64,000 bases of DNA, taken from contig JBJHCY010000001.1 of NCBI GenBank assembly GCA_050486265.1, positions 372,001-436,000 of the forward strand, given 5' to 3'. The notes below the pieces were generated by a model. It made no database searches. It was not told where the DNA came from and saw nothing but the letters and a program-made list of their open reading frames with translations. A program made the position numbers and the translations under genes. This stretch comes from SLFH01 sp050486265 (lineage in GTDB: Bacteria; Planctomycetota; Phycisphaerae; Phycisphaerales; UBA1924). This document shows, piece by piece, positions 42,629-51,246 of the stretch (positions are counted from its first letter, which is position 1; each line of letters begins with the position of its first letter).

Positions 42629-44107
42629 TCACAGCCCGGCCGACCCGGTTTTGCGGATGTGGTCCCGCTGCTCACGCTGGGCGACCCGGTACCCGGCCGT
42701 CTCGTTCACCCGCAACAGCAGGACCAGCCCGACCGCAAAGAACGAGGTCAGCAGCACGATCGACGCCCCGTCCCCGATCCGCGAACGCACAAACCCGAAC
42801 GACAGCACCCCAAGCGCCCCCGCCAGCCGGTACGCCGTCCCCCACAGCCCGAAGAACTCCGCCGTACGGTGCAGCGGGGCGAACCGCCCGACCATCGAGC
42901 GGCTCGCCGTCCCCGTGCCCCCCAAGGCGAACCCCAGCCCGTTGCCGATCACCCAGAACGCCCACTGCGGCGCGATCGCCGAGACCGTCAGCCACACCAG
43001 CCCAAGGCAGCTCACGATCCAGACCGAGAGATAGATAAACAGGGTCGTGCGGCAGCCGATCTTGTCTTGGAACTTGCTGGTGATAAACGCCGCCAGCCCC
43101 GCCGTCACCGTGATCTGCAGCACGAACCCCACCAGCGCCATCCCCTCGATCCCGAAGCTCTTGGCGATGATCGAGGCGAAGCCGATCACCGTCTGCATCC
43201 CCAGCGCGTACACGAAAAACGCCGTCAGGAAGATCATCAGCTGGCGGTACTGCGCCGCGTTGCGGACCGTCTGGGCGAAGCGCCCGACCGATTCGGCGTA
43301 CAGGCTCCCGTTGTCCTTGATCCGGTCCGCCTCGTCGTCGCGCAGGAACAGGATCACCGGGACCATGAACGCCAGGAACCAGAACGCCGCGAAAACAAAC
43401 AGCGGCCTCCAGTCCTCGGTCTCTTCCAGCCCGAACACGAGCATCCCAAGCCCGAGACAGATCAAGAGCAACAACGCCCCGAGATACCCCATCGACCACC
43501 CGATCGCGCTGACCCGCCCGATCGTGCGGCTCGACGAGATCGCCGGCAGAAAACTCGCCAAAAAGTTCTCGCCGAGCTGGTACGCGATATTGGCCGGGAT
43601 GTAGAGCAGCGCCGCCATCACCAGCATCCCCGGCCCGACAAACCAGAGCCCCGCCGTCATCGTGACGCAGACAAACCCCGTCGTGATCAGCACCTGCTTC
43701 CGCCACCCCCGCGAGTCCGCCAGCGCCCCGAGCAGCGGGCTGACGATCACCACGATCAGCAGGCTCCCCCCGTGCAGCAGCGACCAGTTCCAGTCTCCCC
43801 GCGCCCTCGCCCGGTCGAGCTCGGCCAGCATCGCCTCACTCTGATCGTCCGCCTCGCGCTCGCCCGCACGCACCTGTTCGAGCATCTGGATCTGATCGGG
43901 CGAGAACTCCGGCTGCGGCGTCACCACCTGCTGCACATACAGACTGAACAGCAGCGTGATGATCAGCAGCGTGAACGACTGGTTCGCAAGGTCGTACAGC
44001 CCCCAAGAGAAAACCTCGCGAGGGTTCGGCAGGCCCCTGAGGGGGTTCAGCTTGCGGAGGAATCCGGGCAACAGCGTCCCTCGTGCGCCGGGGTGCGGCG
44101 TGCGCAT
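42629..44107 (-). CDS. MFS transporter of the UMF1 (Atg22-like) type
   Basis: A 492-residue membrane protein with about 12 helices. The start of the first helix, WGLYDLANQSFTLLIITLLFSLY, is characteristic of UMF1 transporters, and SPLLGALADSRGWRKQVL is the MFS loop-2 signature. A long periplasmic or cytosolic loop (about residues 75-105) is charged. The substrate is unknown. It follows the hydrolase gene by 6 bases, so the two are co-transcribed. Confidence 0.85.
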   Translation of the reverse strand: MRTPHPGARGTLLPGFLRKLNPLRGLPNPREVFSWGLYDLANQSFTLLIITLLFSLYVQQVVTPQPEFSPDQIQMLEQVRAGEREADDQSEAMLAELDRARARGDWNWSLLHGGSLLIVVIVSPLLGALADSRGWRKQVLITTGFVCVTMTAGLWFVGPGMLVMAALLYIPANIAYQLGENFLASFLPAISSSRTIGRVSAIGWSMGYLGALLLLICLGLGMLVFGLEETEDWRPLFVFAAFWFLAFMVPVILFLRDDEADRIKDNGSLYAESVGRFAQTVRNAAQYRQLMIFLTAFFVYALGMQTVIGFASIIAKSFGIEGMALVGFVLQITVTAGLAAFITSKFQDKIGCRTTLFIYLSVWIVSCLGLVWLTVSAIAPQWAFWVIGNGLGFALGGTGTASRSMVGRFAPLHRTAEFFGLWGTAYRLAGALGVLSFGFVRSRIGDGASIVLLTSFFAVGLVLLLRVNETAGYRVAQREQRDHIRKTGSAGL

Positions 44108-44113
44108 TCGATC

Positions 44114-44938
44114 TCAGGGCCGGCCGAGCAGGTGCTCGACGAAAAACTCCGTCTGCATGTTCTTGGCCTCGTTGGACATCCTGCCGAAGCCGATGTGCTC
44201 CGAAGGCGCCCCCGTCTCGGGCCAGGTCTTCATCGAAATCAGATCCGGATCGGCGTCCAACCTGCTGTAGTGCTCGCGAAGCCGCTCAACGAACACACGC
44301 TGCCCCGCGATCGGCACCATCTCGTCCGCCTCGGTGTGCAGCGCCAAAAAAGGGATCGCACGCCAGCCGCCGAGATGCTCCATCGGGTCCAGCGGCACAA
44401 TCCGCTCCGGATCATGATCCACCGGCCAGGGCCGCCCGGGATTGTCCGGCAGCTCCGGGTGATACAGCTCGCCGAGCCACCCCGTCGTCGCCTCGACCGC
44501 GGCGCACCGAAACGGATGCTCATCGCACAGCCGACGCAACGCCACCATCCCCCCGGCCGACATCCCCCCGATCCCGAGCCGATCGAAATCGATCGAACCG
44601 GCGAGTTCGTGCGATCGAAGCGCCTCGACCACCCCGTCGAGCTCGCCGAGCATCTGCGACAACACATCAAGCGTCCGCTGCGGCTGCTGAAGCTCTTCAT
44701 CCATCCGCTCGCCATGCCCGGGCAGATCGAGCGCACAAGCCGCGACGCCCGAACGGATCCATCGCAGGTATCGCCCCGGGTCGAGCTCTTTGTGGGCCGT
44801 GCGCCCGTGCATCCAAACCACCAGCGGCGCCGGCGCATCACCCTCAGGAATCGCCAAAAGCGCCGGCACACCCGCAAGCTCGGCATGTGTCGCAACACGC
44901 CGAAGCGATGAGGGCAATGAGGTGAAGCGATCACTCAT
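44114..44938 (-). CDS. Alpha/beta hydrolase
   Basis: A 274-residue alpha/beta hydrolase. Oxyanion region VVWMHGRTAHK, nucleophile elbow GIGGMSAGGMVALRRL, late acid region LHTEADEMVPI and a final histidine in APSEHIGFG. It may be a dienelactone hydrolase-like esterase. No signal peptide. First gene of a two-gene unit with the MFS transporter. Confidence 0.85.
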   Translation of the reverse strand: MSDRFTSLPSSLRRVATHAELAGVPALLAIPEGDAPAPLVVWMHGRTAHKELDPGRYLRWIRSGVAACALDLPGHGERMDEELQQPQRTLDVLSQMLGELDGVVEALRSHELAGSIDFDRLGIGGMSAGGMVALRRLCDEHPFRCAAVEATTGWLGELYHPELPDNPGRPWPVDHDPERIVPLDPMEHLGGWRAIPFLALHTEADEMVPIAGQRVFVERLREHYSRLDADPDLISMKTWPETGAPSEHIGFGRMSNEAKNMQTEFFVEHLLGRP

Positions 44939-44962
44939 GGCCGTCGCCTCTCACCACTGTGG

Positions 44963-44985
44963 CACTGGCGGCTTGTCCGCCAGTG
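44963..44985. repeat. Variable-stem hairpin, GTGGCAC type
   Basis: Perfect 9-bp stem CACTGGCGG/CCGCCAGTG with a 5-base loop, preceded by GTGG. The same hairpin with one mismatch occurs at 55503-55525, 10.5 kb away; related hairpins with other stems are at 58609 and 58688. Confidence 0.75.
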
Positions 44986-44993
44986 GGCTCGAA

Positions 44994-45074
44994 GCCCCAA
45001 AGGGGCGCAGGGTTGTAGCCACGGGTGGAGCGAAGGCCGACGCGAAGCGTCGGTCGGAGCGCAACCCGTGGAAA
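44994..45074. repeat. GCCCC/CACGGGT compound hairpin repeat, copy 1
   Basis: Begins with GCCCC-AAA-GGGGC, then cagggttgtagc, then a long stem CACGGGT (from 45020) with ACCCGTG enclosing an inner hairpin CCGACGC-GAA-GCGTCGG. Copy 2 lies 272 bases downstream without the inner hairpin. From memory, repeats of this look (gtagccacgggtggagcgaag) are widespread in planctomycete intergenic DNA. Confidence 0.75.
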
Positions 45075-45157
45075 GCTTCGCAAAAACCCGACTCGCCCTG
45101 AAGGGGCGAAGGAACCCGCGGATCTACCGCATCTGTCTACACACCGCAACCGTGCTG

Positions 45158-45178
45158 CCGACCTCCGCAAGAGGTCGG
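45158..45178. repeat. Hairpin with CCGACCTC stem
   Basis: CCGACCTC/GAGGTCGG with loop cgcaa, followed by TGCC. It belongs to the hairpin island 44939-45364, which contains no gene. Confidence 0.65.
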
Positions 45179-45216
45179 TGCCGTTGGATCTGAGTCGCGC
45201 GGGCCAGCGTCGAAAG

Positions 45217-45244
45217 CACCGACCTTGCCAAGCCAAGGTCGGTG
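45217..45244. repeat. Hairpin followed by GGCAC, reverse orientation
   Basis: 11-bp perfect stem CACCGACCTTG/CAAGGTCGGTG with a 6-base loop, followed by GCAC; reads as a GTGCCAC-type element on the minus strand. Confidence 0.65.
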
Positions 45245-45265
45245 GCACGAAACGGCATGCTCCTA

Positions 45266-45325
45266 AGCCCCGAAGAGGCGCTGGGCTGTAGCCACGGGTG
45301 GAGCAAAGCACAACCCGTGGAAAGG
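45266..45325. repeat. GCCCC/CACGGGT compound hairpin repeat, copy 2
   Basis: agccccgaagaggcgc, then tgtagccacgggtggagc, closing with cacaacccgtggaaa. It shares the outer CACGGGT/ACCCGTG stem with copy 1 but not the inner hairpin, so copies differ by gain or loss of a nested stem. Confidence 0.7.
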
Positions 45326-45364
45326 GTCCATACTCCCTCTCCATGATGGGAATGCACCCCCCCA

Positions 45365-46807
45365 TCACAGCACAACCTTCGCCCCGGCCTCGATCGAACC
45401 CGCCCGCGACGCGTCGAGGTCCGACGGCTCCAGCGCCGTCAATGGCCCGATCTCGATCGTGCAGTCCGGCTCCCCGTTCTTCATCGGCACGCGCACGCCG
45501 ACACGCTGCAGCCACCTCGTCGCACGCTCGGTCTGGATCTGCGCGCTCGACGCCGGGCTGTCGTTCCCCTCAGCGTTCTTGATCGGCGCAAACTCCTCGA
45601 CACGGTCGGTCTCCAGCACGATCGACCGGTCCGCAAGCGGCAGCGCGTCAAACACAAACCGCTCCAACTTCACCCCGTTCGGCGAAGAAGGCTCGACCCG
45701 CTTGCCGCTCTCGACATCGATGTGCGGCACCTTCTTCTCCGCCCGATGGAACGGCAGCGCGAACCTCGGATCCTCATTCAGCTTCTCGACAAACGAAACC
45801 CCGAGCATGTGGATCGCCGGGTTCCCAGCGTTGAACCGCAGGCCCCCGCCCGGATCGCGCTCCTTGGCCAACTCCGGCGGCAGATCCGAATACTCGATCA
45901 TCTGCAGCCGCCCGTCGGCCATGACAAACACGCCGACCTTCTCTTCCGGGTCTCGCTTGGGCAGCATCTTGCTCGACATCTCGCCGGAAGAATCAGACGC
46001 CGTCGCGTGCAGGCCGATAAACACAGGATCGACCACCTTCACCAGCGGGTTGTCGACCTGGAAGTAGCTGATGTGCTCGACGCCGCGAGTGCGCATGTCG
46101 TCCAGCGCGCCCGAGACGAACAGGGCCTTGAGCGAGCCCCCGTGCCCGTCGGGGTTGGTCGCGACCTCGTGTTTCTCGGCGAGCAGGATCTTGCCGGTCT
46201 TCAGGTCGAACGAGGGCATCACCCCCTGCGGGAAGAACGAGACATTGTCCGGCTCGAGCCCGAAGAAATCGTGCCGCTGGAAAAACTCGACCGTCGGCTG
46301 GTGGTTCAGCGGGCTGGTCATGATGTACCACGGAATCGTGCTGCCGTAGCGACGCTGGTTCGCCCGGATCCCCTCGGCGAAGATCTGAAACAGCGGCTTG
46401 CCGCTGACCGCCCCGCCCGGAAAACACCCCTTCGGCCCGTCGTACCCCAGGCGCGAGCCCTGTCCGCCCGCGACGACAAAGCACGCAACACGCCCCGCGG
46501 CGATCTGCTCCTCACCCGCCGAGCGGAACCGCTGCGGGTCCCACCTCCGCCCGCTCTGGCTCCCGTCGGGACGCGGCGCGGGGTAGTAGGGGGCCGGCTC
46601 GATCTTGCCCGGGGGGGCGAAGTCAGGCTTGGCGGCGACATACTTCTCGATCAACTCAGGGAGATGCTCCAGGTCGATCGCGTCGATCTGGGCGAGCAGC
46701 GAGGCCCGCTGCGCATCGGAGAGTTCGCCCTCGAAGGCGAGCAGGTGCTCCTGCCCGGCCGAGGCGAGGCGGGCTCGGATGTGTTCGATCGAGTGGGCTG
46801 AAGACAT
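45365..46807 (-). CDS. UDP-sugar pyrophosphorylase (UAP1/UGP type)
   Basis: A 480-residue UDPGP-family nucleotidyltransferase, closest in look to eukaryotic UDP-N-acetylhexosamine pyrophosphorylase. The UTP loop is VVAGGQGSRLGYDGPKGCFP, with TSPLNHQPTVEFFQ, FPQGVMPSFD, PDGHGGSLKAL and FQVDNPLVKVVDP following. It makes UDP-GlcNAc or UDP-glucose from the sugar phosphate and UTP. The start is ATG 46807; the open frame continues another 300 codons upstream but that part is antisense to rpe. Substrate preference cannot be settled by eye. Confidence 0.88.
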   Translation of the reverse strand: MSSAHSIEHIRARLASAGQEHLLAFEGELSDAQRASLLAQIDAIDLEHLPELIEKYVAAKPDFAPPGKIEPAPYYPAPRPDGSQSGRRWDPQRFRSAGEEQIAAGRVACFVVAGGQGSRLGYDGPKGCFPGGAVSGKPLFQIFAEGIRANQRRYGSTIPWYIMTSPLNHQPTVEFFQRHDFFGLEPDNVSFFPQGVMPSFDLKTGKILLAEKHEVATNPDGHGGSLKALFVSGALDDMRTRGVEHISYFQVDNPLVKVVDPVFIGLHATASDSSGEMSSKMLPKRDPEEKVGVFVMADGRLQMIEYSDLPPELAKERDPGGGLRFNAGNPAIHMLGVSFVEKLNEDPRFALPFHRAEKKVPHIDVESGKRVEPSSPNGVKLERFVFDALPLADRSIVLETDRVEEFAPIKNAEGNDSPASSAQIQTERATRWLQRVGVRVPMKNGEPDCTIEIGPLTALEPSDLDASRAGSIEAGAKVVL

Positions 46808-46957
46808 GGCACGCTCCGTCGTGTGGTCGTTGTTCGCTAAAAACGCCCTTCCGAGGCGTCCGCCGGGGCTCGGGATGCGCCCGCTACGGGCGCCGGCGCC
46901 GCGTGCGGATGGTAGCGGGGGGCCGGCGCATGTCGGCGGGGCTACATTGGCCATCCC

Positions 46958-47665
46958 ATGGCACGAAGCATCACATCTCCCGGGCGTCTGCCGATGGTGG
47001 CGCCCTCGATACTTTCGGCGGATTTCTGCCGCATGGGCGAGGAATGCCGCCACGCCATCGAGGCCGGGGCCGACGCCCTCCACCTCGATGTCATGGACGG
47101 GCACTTCGTCCCGAACCTGACCATGGGCCCGGACATGTGCCGCTGGATCCGGCGCGAGCTGCCCGAAGCCCTGCTCGATGTCCACCTCATGGTCAGTTAC
47201 CCCGAGCAGTACTTCCAGCCCTTCCGCGACGCGGGGGCCGACCACATCTCCTTCCACATCGAGGCGATGGCCCGCGATCCCGGCGGGGGCGACGAGGTCG
47301 GACGGGCGATCGAGTTCATCGAGCACATCCGCGAACTGGGCATGACCGCCGGGATCGCGATCAACCCGCCTACGCCACTCCAGCGGGTGCTCCCCGTGGT
47401 CGAGCACGCCGACATGGCGCTGGTGATGTCTGTCAACCCGGGGTTCAGCGGGCAGTCGTTCATCCCCGAAAGCCTCGCCAAAACCGAGGCCATCGCCGCC
47501 ATCCTCCGCCCAGACCAGCGTCTGGAGATGGACGGCGGCGTGACGCCCGCCAACGCCCCCCTCATCAGGCGGGCCGGGTGTGACCTGCTTGTCGCGGCGT
47601 CGGCGGTCTTCGGCAAGCCCAAAGACCAGCGGGCGGGGGTGATCGCGGAGCTTCGGGGGGGCTGA
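46958..47665 (+). CDS. rpe: Ribulose-phosphate 3-epimerase
   Basis: A 235-residue TIM-barrel epimerase of the pentose phosphate pathway. APSILSADFCRMGEE (catalytic Ser/Asp), LHLDVMDGHFVPNLTMGP (metal His and Asp), VHLMVSYPEQYF, MSVNPGFSGQSFI and EMDGGVTPANAPL are all present. An N-terminal extension of about 12 residues precedes the barrel. TACATT ends 9 bases before the ATG, so the 5' leader is very short or absent. Confidence 0.96.
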   Translation: MARSITSPGRLPMVAPSILSADFCRMGEECRHAIEAGADALHLDVMDGHFVPNLTMGPDMCRWIRRELPEALLDVHLMVSYPEQYFQPFRDAGADHISFHIEAMARDPGGGDEVGRAIEFIEHIRELGMTAGIAINPPTPLQRVLPVVEHADMALVMSVNPGFSGQSFIPESLAKTEAIAAILRPDQRLEMDGGVTPANAPLIRRAGCDLLVAASAVFGKPKDQRAGVIAELRGG

Positions 47666-47809
47666 ATCGTTCTCTAGGGCCCAAACGACAGGGCGGACGG
47701 CCTTCGTTCGCACGCCATTGCTGCCGCGTCAGCGGGGTTTCCGCGGGGCGGAGAGGCCGGACGGACCCTTATCCTTTCAATACGCGAACAAATCGGGGCG
47801 GCGGGGCGT

Positions 47810-47837
47810 TTGTCCGGCGGGTCGGGACCGGTAGACT
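47810..47837 (+). promoter_or_regulatory. Promoter upstream of the histidine-phosphatase-like gene
   Basis: TTGTCC (47810-47815), 16-base spacer, TAGACT (47832-47837), about 85 bases before the start codon. The spacing matches other promoters in the window. Confidence 0.5.
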
Positions 47838-47921
47838 TCCCCCTTCATCGCGGGCCGACGCGGCCGGCTCAGGCCGGGCGGAGGTCCGGGGACGGTGCCC
47901 GCGGAGGCGGATCGATCGCAT

Positions 47922-48572
47922 ATGGCCAAGGTAAAGCAAGTCGGATTGATGCTCGTCCGGGTCGGCTCCACCGTCTGGGACGCTGACAGCAGGATCGGCG
48001 GTGCGTCGGACCTGCCGCTCAGCGACGAAGGCGTCGGCGCCTGCAAAGAAGCCGCGGCCTCGACCTCCGGCACTTCCAGCGTTCTGTTCTGCGGCCCCGA
48101 CGAGGCGAGCCGCCAGACTGCCGAGATGTTCAGCGCGACCTGCGGGGGGAAGGTAAGGGTCTGCGACACGCTCGCCGAGATGCGCCTGGGCCTCTGGGAA
48201 GGCATGCGTGAGTCGGAGTTCGAGGAGAAGTTCCCCTCCGCGTCGCGTCAGTGGCGCGAGCAGCCCGAGGGCGTGGTCGCGCCCGAGGGCGAGGCCCTCC
48301 TCGACGCCGAAAGCCGCATCCTCAAGGCGGTGGTCCGAAAGATCGACCGCCTCAAGCCCGACACCGAGCGCTTCGCGCTCGTGCTGCGCCCGATCGCGTG
48401 CGGTATTGTGCGTGCCGCGATCGAGGATCGACCGATCGGAGACCTTTGGGAGATGATCCGCGCCAGGCCGGCCGTCGACCTGATCGACCTGGACGCATCG
48501 AAGCTCGAAGCGCTCCGCGCCAGAGCGTCGGGCAACGAGACGCCCCGCAAGACCGTCGGCGGCGTGGCCTGA
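47922..48572 (+). CDS. Histidine-phosphatase-fold protein lacking catalytic histidines
   Basis: A 216-residue member of the phosphoglycerate-mutase-like fold. The signature RHG reads LMLVRVGSTVWDADSRIGG (RVG), so the phosphorylated histidine is valine; the second active-site histidine, expected in a VSHG-like strand, is replaced in ALVLRPIACGIV. Other landmarks remain: LPLSDEGVGAC, LFCGPDEASRQTAEMF, LAEMRLGLWEGM. It is probably a pseudophosphatase with a binding role. ATG 47922 or GTG 47895 could be the start. It precedes accD and lnt. Confidence 0.8.
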   Translation: MAKVKQVGLMLVRVGSTVWDADSRIGGASDLPLSDEGVGACKEAAASTSGTSSVLFCGPDEASRQTAEMFSATCGGKVRVCDTLAEMRLGLWEGMRESEFEEKFPSASRQWREQPEGVVAPEGEALLDAESRILKAVVRKIDRLKPDTERFALVLRPIACGIVRAAIEDRPIGDLWEMIRARPAVDLIDLDASKLEALRARASGNETPRKTVGGVA

Positions 48573-48626
48573 GCGGGACATGCATGGCGGGCCCCGCTCG
48601 ATCAGGGAACCCGCCGGAGACGACCG

Positions 48627-49469
48627 ATGACCAGAACACAATCGCGGAGCTGGACGGATGTTCGCCCCGCCAGGCGGGCGGAGATCCCCGAGGGGCTCTG
48701 GCTCCGCTGCCCCGAGTGCGCCCAGATGATCTACCGCAGGCAGATGGAGGCCAACCTCCATGTCTGCCCCGAGTGCGGACACCACTACCGCATCTCCGCC
48801 GAAGAACGCGTCCGCCAACTCGCAGACCCCGGCTCGTTCACGCGGATGTTCGACACCATCGAACCGACAGACCCGCTCAAGTTCCGCGACCTGAAGGCCT
48901 ACCCCGACCGTCTGCGGGCCGAGCAACTCAAGACCGGGCAACGCGACGCCGTGCTCGCCGGAGAGCTCTTTATCAAGGGACGCCAGTCGGTCGTCTGCTG
49001 CCTCGACCTCACATTCATGATGGGGTCGATGGGCTCGGTCGTCGGCGAGACAATCACCCGCACCATCGAGCACGCGACCGACCGGCGCCTCCCGCTCGTC
49101 ATCGTCAGTTGCTCCGGCGGCGCCCGCATGCAGGAGTCCGGCCTCAGCCTCATGCAGATGGCCAAGACCTCCGCAGCGCTCGCACGCTACGACGATCACG
49201 CCGGACTCTTCATCAGCGTGCTCACCGACCCGACCACCGGGGGTGTCACCGCTTCCTTCGCCATGCTCGGCGATGTCATCCTCGCCGAGCCCGCTGCACT
49301 GATCGGATTCGCGGGCCCGCGCGTCATCCAGCAGACCATCAGACAGGAGCTCCCGCCGGGCTTCCAGCGCTCCGAATTCCTGCTGCAGAAGGGCCTGGTC
49401 GACCGTGTCGTCGCCCGCCCCCAGCTCCGCAACGAGCTCGCCAGGCTCATCGACTACGCGGGGTTCTGA
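48627..49469 (+). CDS. accD: Acetyl-CoA carboxylase carboxyltransferase subunit beta
   Basis: A 280-residue AccD. The N-terminal zinc ribbon has four cysteines (LRCPECAQMIYR and VCPECGHHYR). The carboxyltransferase core shows GSMGSVVGETITR, VSCSGGARMQESGLSLMQMA, SVLTDPTTGGVTASFAMLGD and GPRVIQQTI. With AccA it moves CO2 from biotin to acetyl-CoA for fatty acid synthesis. No accA is adjacent. It is followed after 4 bases by lnt. Confidence 0.96.
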   Translation: MTRTQSRSWTDVRPARRAEIPEGLWLRCPECAQMIYRRQMEANLHVCPECGHHYRISAEERVRQLADPGSFTRMFDTIEPTDPLKFRDLKAYPDRLRAEQLKTGQRDAVLAGELFIKGRQSVVCCLDLTFMMGSMGSVVGETITRTIEHATDRRLPLVIVSCSGGARMQESGLSLMQMAKTSAALARYDDHAGLFISVLTDPTTGGVTASFAMLGDVILAEPAALIGFAGPRVIQQTIRQELPPGFQRSEFLLQKGLVDRVVARPQLRNELARLIDYAGF

Positions 49470-49473
49470 TCCC

Positions 49474-51246
49474 ATGGCCCGAGCCCGCGAGGTTGCCCAG
49501 AGCGGCGCCGTTCGCGCGAGGCTCGAACGCATCCTCGATCCGCGCCTCCTCGCTTTCGCCGACGGCGGCTGGGCGGGACTGCTCCACGCCGCGCTCCTGG
49601 CCGCGGCCTTCGCACCCTTCAACCTTTGGTTCTTCGCACCCTTCGCGGTCGTGCCGCTGCTCTCTGTCTGCCGCAGGCACCCCGGACGACTGCTCTCGTT
49701 GTCGCTGGGCGTCTGGGTCGGCGTCAGTGTCTTCTGGCACTGGCAGATGCTGTGGGTCTGGGAGGTCTCGGCCGTCGGGTTCCTGCCCCTGGTCGCGTAC
49801 CTCTCCCTCTTCCCGACGCTCTTCGTCGTGCTGATGGCCAGGCTCAGACGCCGACGGCCGGGCGTCCCCGTCGCCGGCGCCGCGGCAGTCCTCTGGATCG
49901 GCATCGAGTACCTCCGGGGAGAACTGCTCTTCGACGGCTACGCCTGGTACTTCGTCGCACACCCGCTCATCGGCCTTGCGCCGACACTCGGCGCTTCGTC
50001 ACTCGGCGCGTACGGCGTCGGCCTCGCGGTCCTCGCGCCGACGCTCGCGCTCATCGAGCTCGCCCGCTCCCCCTCGAACAAGCTCTGCCGATTGCAGGCC
50101 GTCGGCTGCGTGCTGCTCCTCGCGCTCGCGTTCGCGCTGGGCGGGCTCGCGCGCCTGGAGCACCCGGGCGAGCCCAAGGAGATCCGTCTCGCGTTGGTGC
50201 AAACCGACATCCGGCAGGACAACCGCCTGGCATGGTCGATCGAGAGCCGCGCCGAAACGCTGCTGTTGTTCGAAGAGAAGACACGCGAAGCCGCGGCACG
50301 CGGCGCGTCGGTCGTGATATGGCCCGAGACGATGTACCCCGGCTTCTACCTCGACGAAGCCTCAGCCGAGGCAATCATCGCCGACGACCGGCTGCACGAG
50401 AACTTCCGTGCCTTCGTCGCGGCGGTCCGAGAACGGGTGCTGGAGCTATCGAGCGAGACCGGCGTCTCGATCGTCGTCGGGGCGATCGCGTACGAGGGTT
50501 TCGGGCTCGATGAAACGCGGGGCGAACTCCGCGAACGATTCGACCGCTCGTTCAACAGCGCCTTCCTCGTCGAGGGCGGCACGCTCACAGGCCAACGCTA
50601 CGACAAACTCCACCTCACCCCGTTCGGCGAGGTCATGCCCTACATCGAGAAGTGGCCCGGACTGCAGCGGCGTCTCCTCGCGCTGGGCGCAGAAGGCATG
50701 TCCTTCGACCTCTCCAGGGGCGACGGGCCGGTCGTCCTCAAACCCGCAGAACTCGGCGTCTCGCTCGCCACCCCGATCTGCTTCGAGATCACCGTCGCAA
50801 AGGTATGCCGCAAGCTGGTCAGAGAGGCCCAGGGCCCGGTGGTGCTGGTGAACTTGACAAACGACGGGTGGTTCGGCCGGGACGACCCCGGACGCGAGGC
50901 CCATCTGCTCGCCGCACGCTGGCGAGCGGCCGAACTCGGTGTCCCGGTCGTCAGAGCGGCCAACACCGGCATCACCGCGGTCATCGACCCCGGCGGACGC
51001 GTCGCAGAACGCCTGCGCCCCGTGTCCACGGGTCTCCTGGTGGCCGATGTCGTGGCCAAGACGCCCAAGACCGCTCAGATGACCGTCGGAGAACTGCCCG
51101 GCATCGCGGCCCTCGTCGGAGGCCTACTTGTGCTGATCCTCGGCTTCGGACGACGCCCCAATGCTCAACGCCCCGCCCCGCCACCGGCCGATACTCCGCC
51201 AGAGCCGAAACGCGAACCCCCAGCGGGCGAGGAAAGAACAGCGTGA
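49474..51246 (+). CDS. lnt: Apolipoprotein N-acyltransferase
   Basis: A 590-residue inner-membrane enzyme that adds the third acyl chain to lipoproteins. About eight N-terminal helices come first (PFNLWFFAPFAVVPLL, YAWYFVAHPLIG), then a nitrilase domain with the Glu-Lys-Cys triad: IWPETMYPG, YDKLHLTPFGE and TPICFEITVA. A last membrane helix and a proline-rich tail follow. ATG 49474 starts just after accD. The next gene encodes a lipoprotein whose start overlaps the lnt stop. Confidence 0.93.
   Translation: MARAREVAQSGAVRARLERILDPRLLAFADGGWAGLLHAALLAAAFAPFNLWFFAPFAVVPLLSVCRRHPGRLLSLSLGVWVGVSVFWHWQMLWVWEVSAVGFLPLVAYLSLFPTLFVVLMARLRRRRPGVPVAGAAAVLWIGIEYLRGELLFDGYAWYFVAHPLIGLAPTLGASSLGAYGVGLAVLAPTLALIELARSPSNKLCRLQAVGCVLLLALAFALGGLARLEHPGEPKEIRLALVQTDIRQDNRLAWSIESRAETLLLFEEKTREAAARGASVVIWPETMYPGFYLDEASAEAIIADDRLHENFRAFVAAVRERVLELSSETGVSIVVGAIAYEGFGLDETRGELRERFDRSFNSAFLVEGGTLTGQRYDKLHLTPFGEVMPYIEKWPGLQRRLLALGAEGMSFDLSRGDGPVVLKPAELGVSLATPICFEITVAKVCRKLVREAQGPVVLVNLTNDGWFGRDDPGREAHLLAARWRAAELGVPVVRAANTGITAVIDPGGRVAERLRPVSTGLLVADVVAKTPKTAQMTVGELPGIAALVGGLLVLILGFGRRPNAQRPAPPPADTPPEPKREPPAGEERTA

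Noticed and set aside
45365..47713. A 782-codon frame covering the UDP-sugar pyrophosphorylase and beyond
   Set aside because: Only the part from ATG 46807 matches the family; the upstream 300 codons are antisense to rpe and show no domain.
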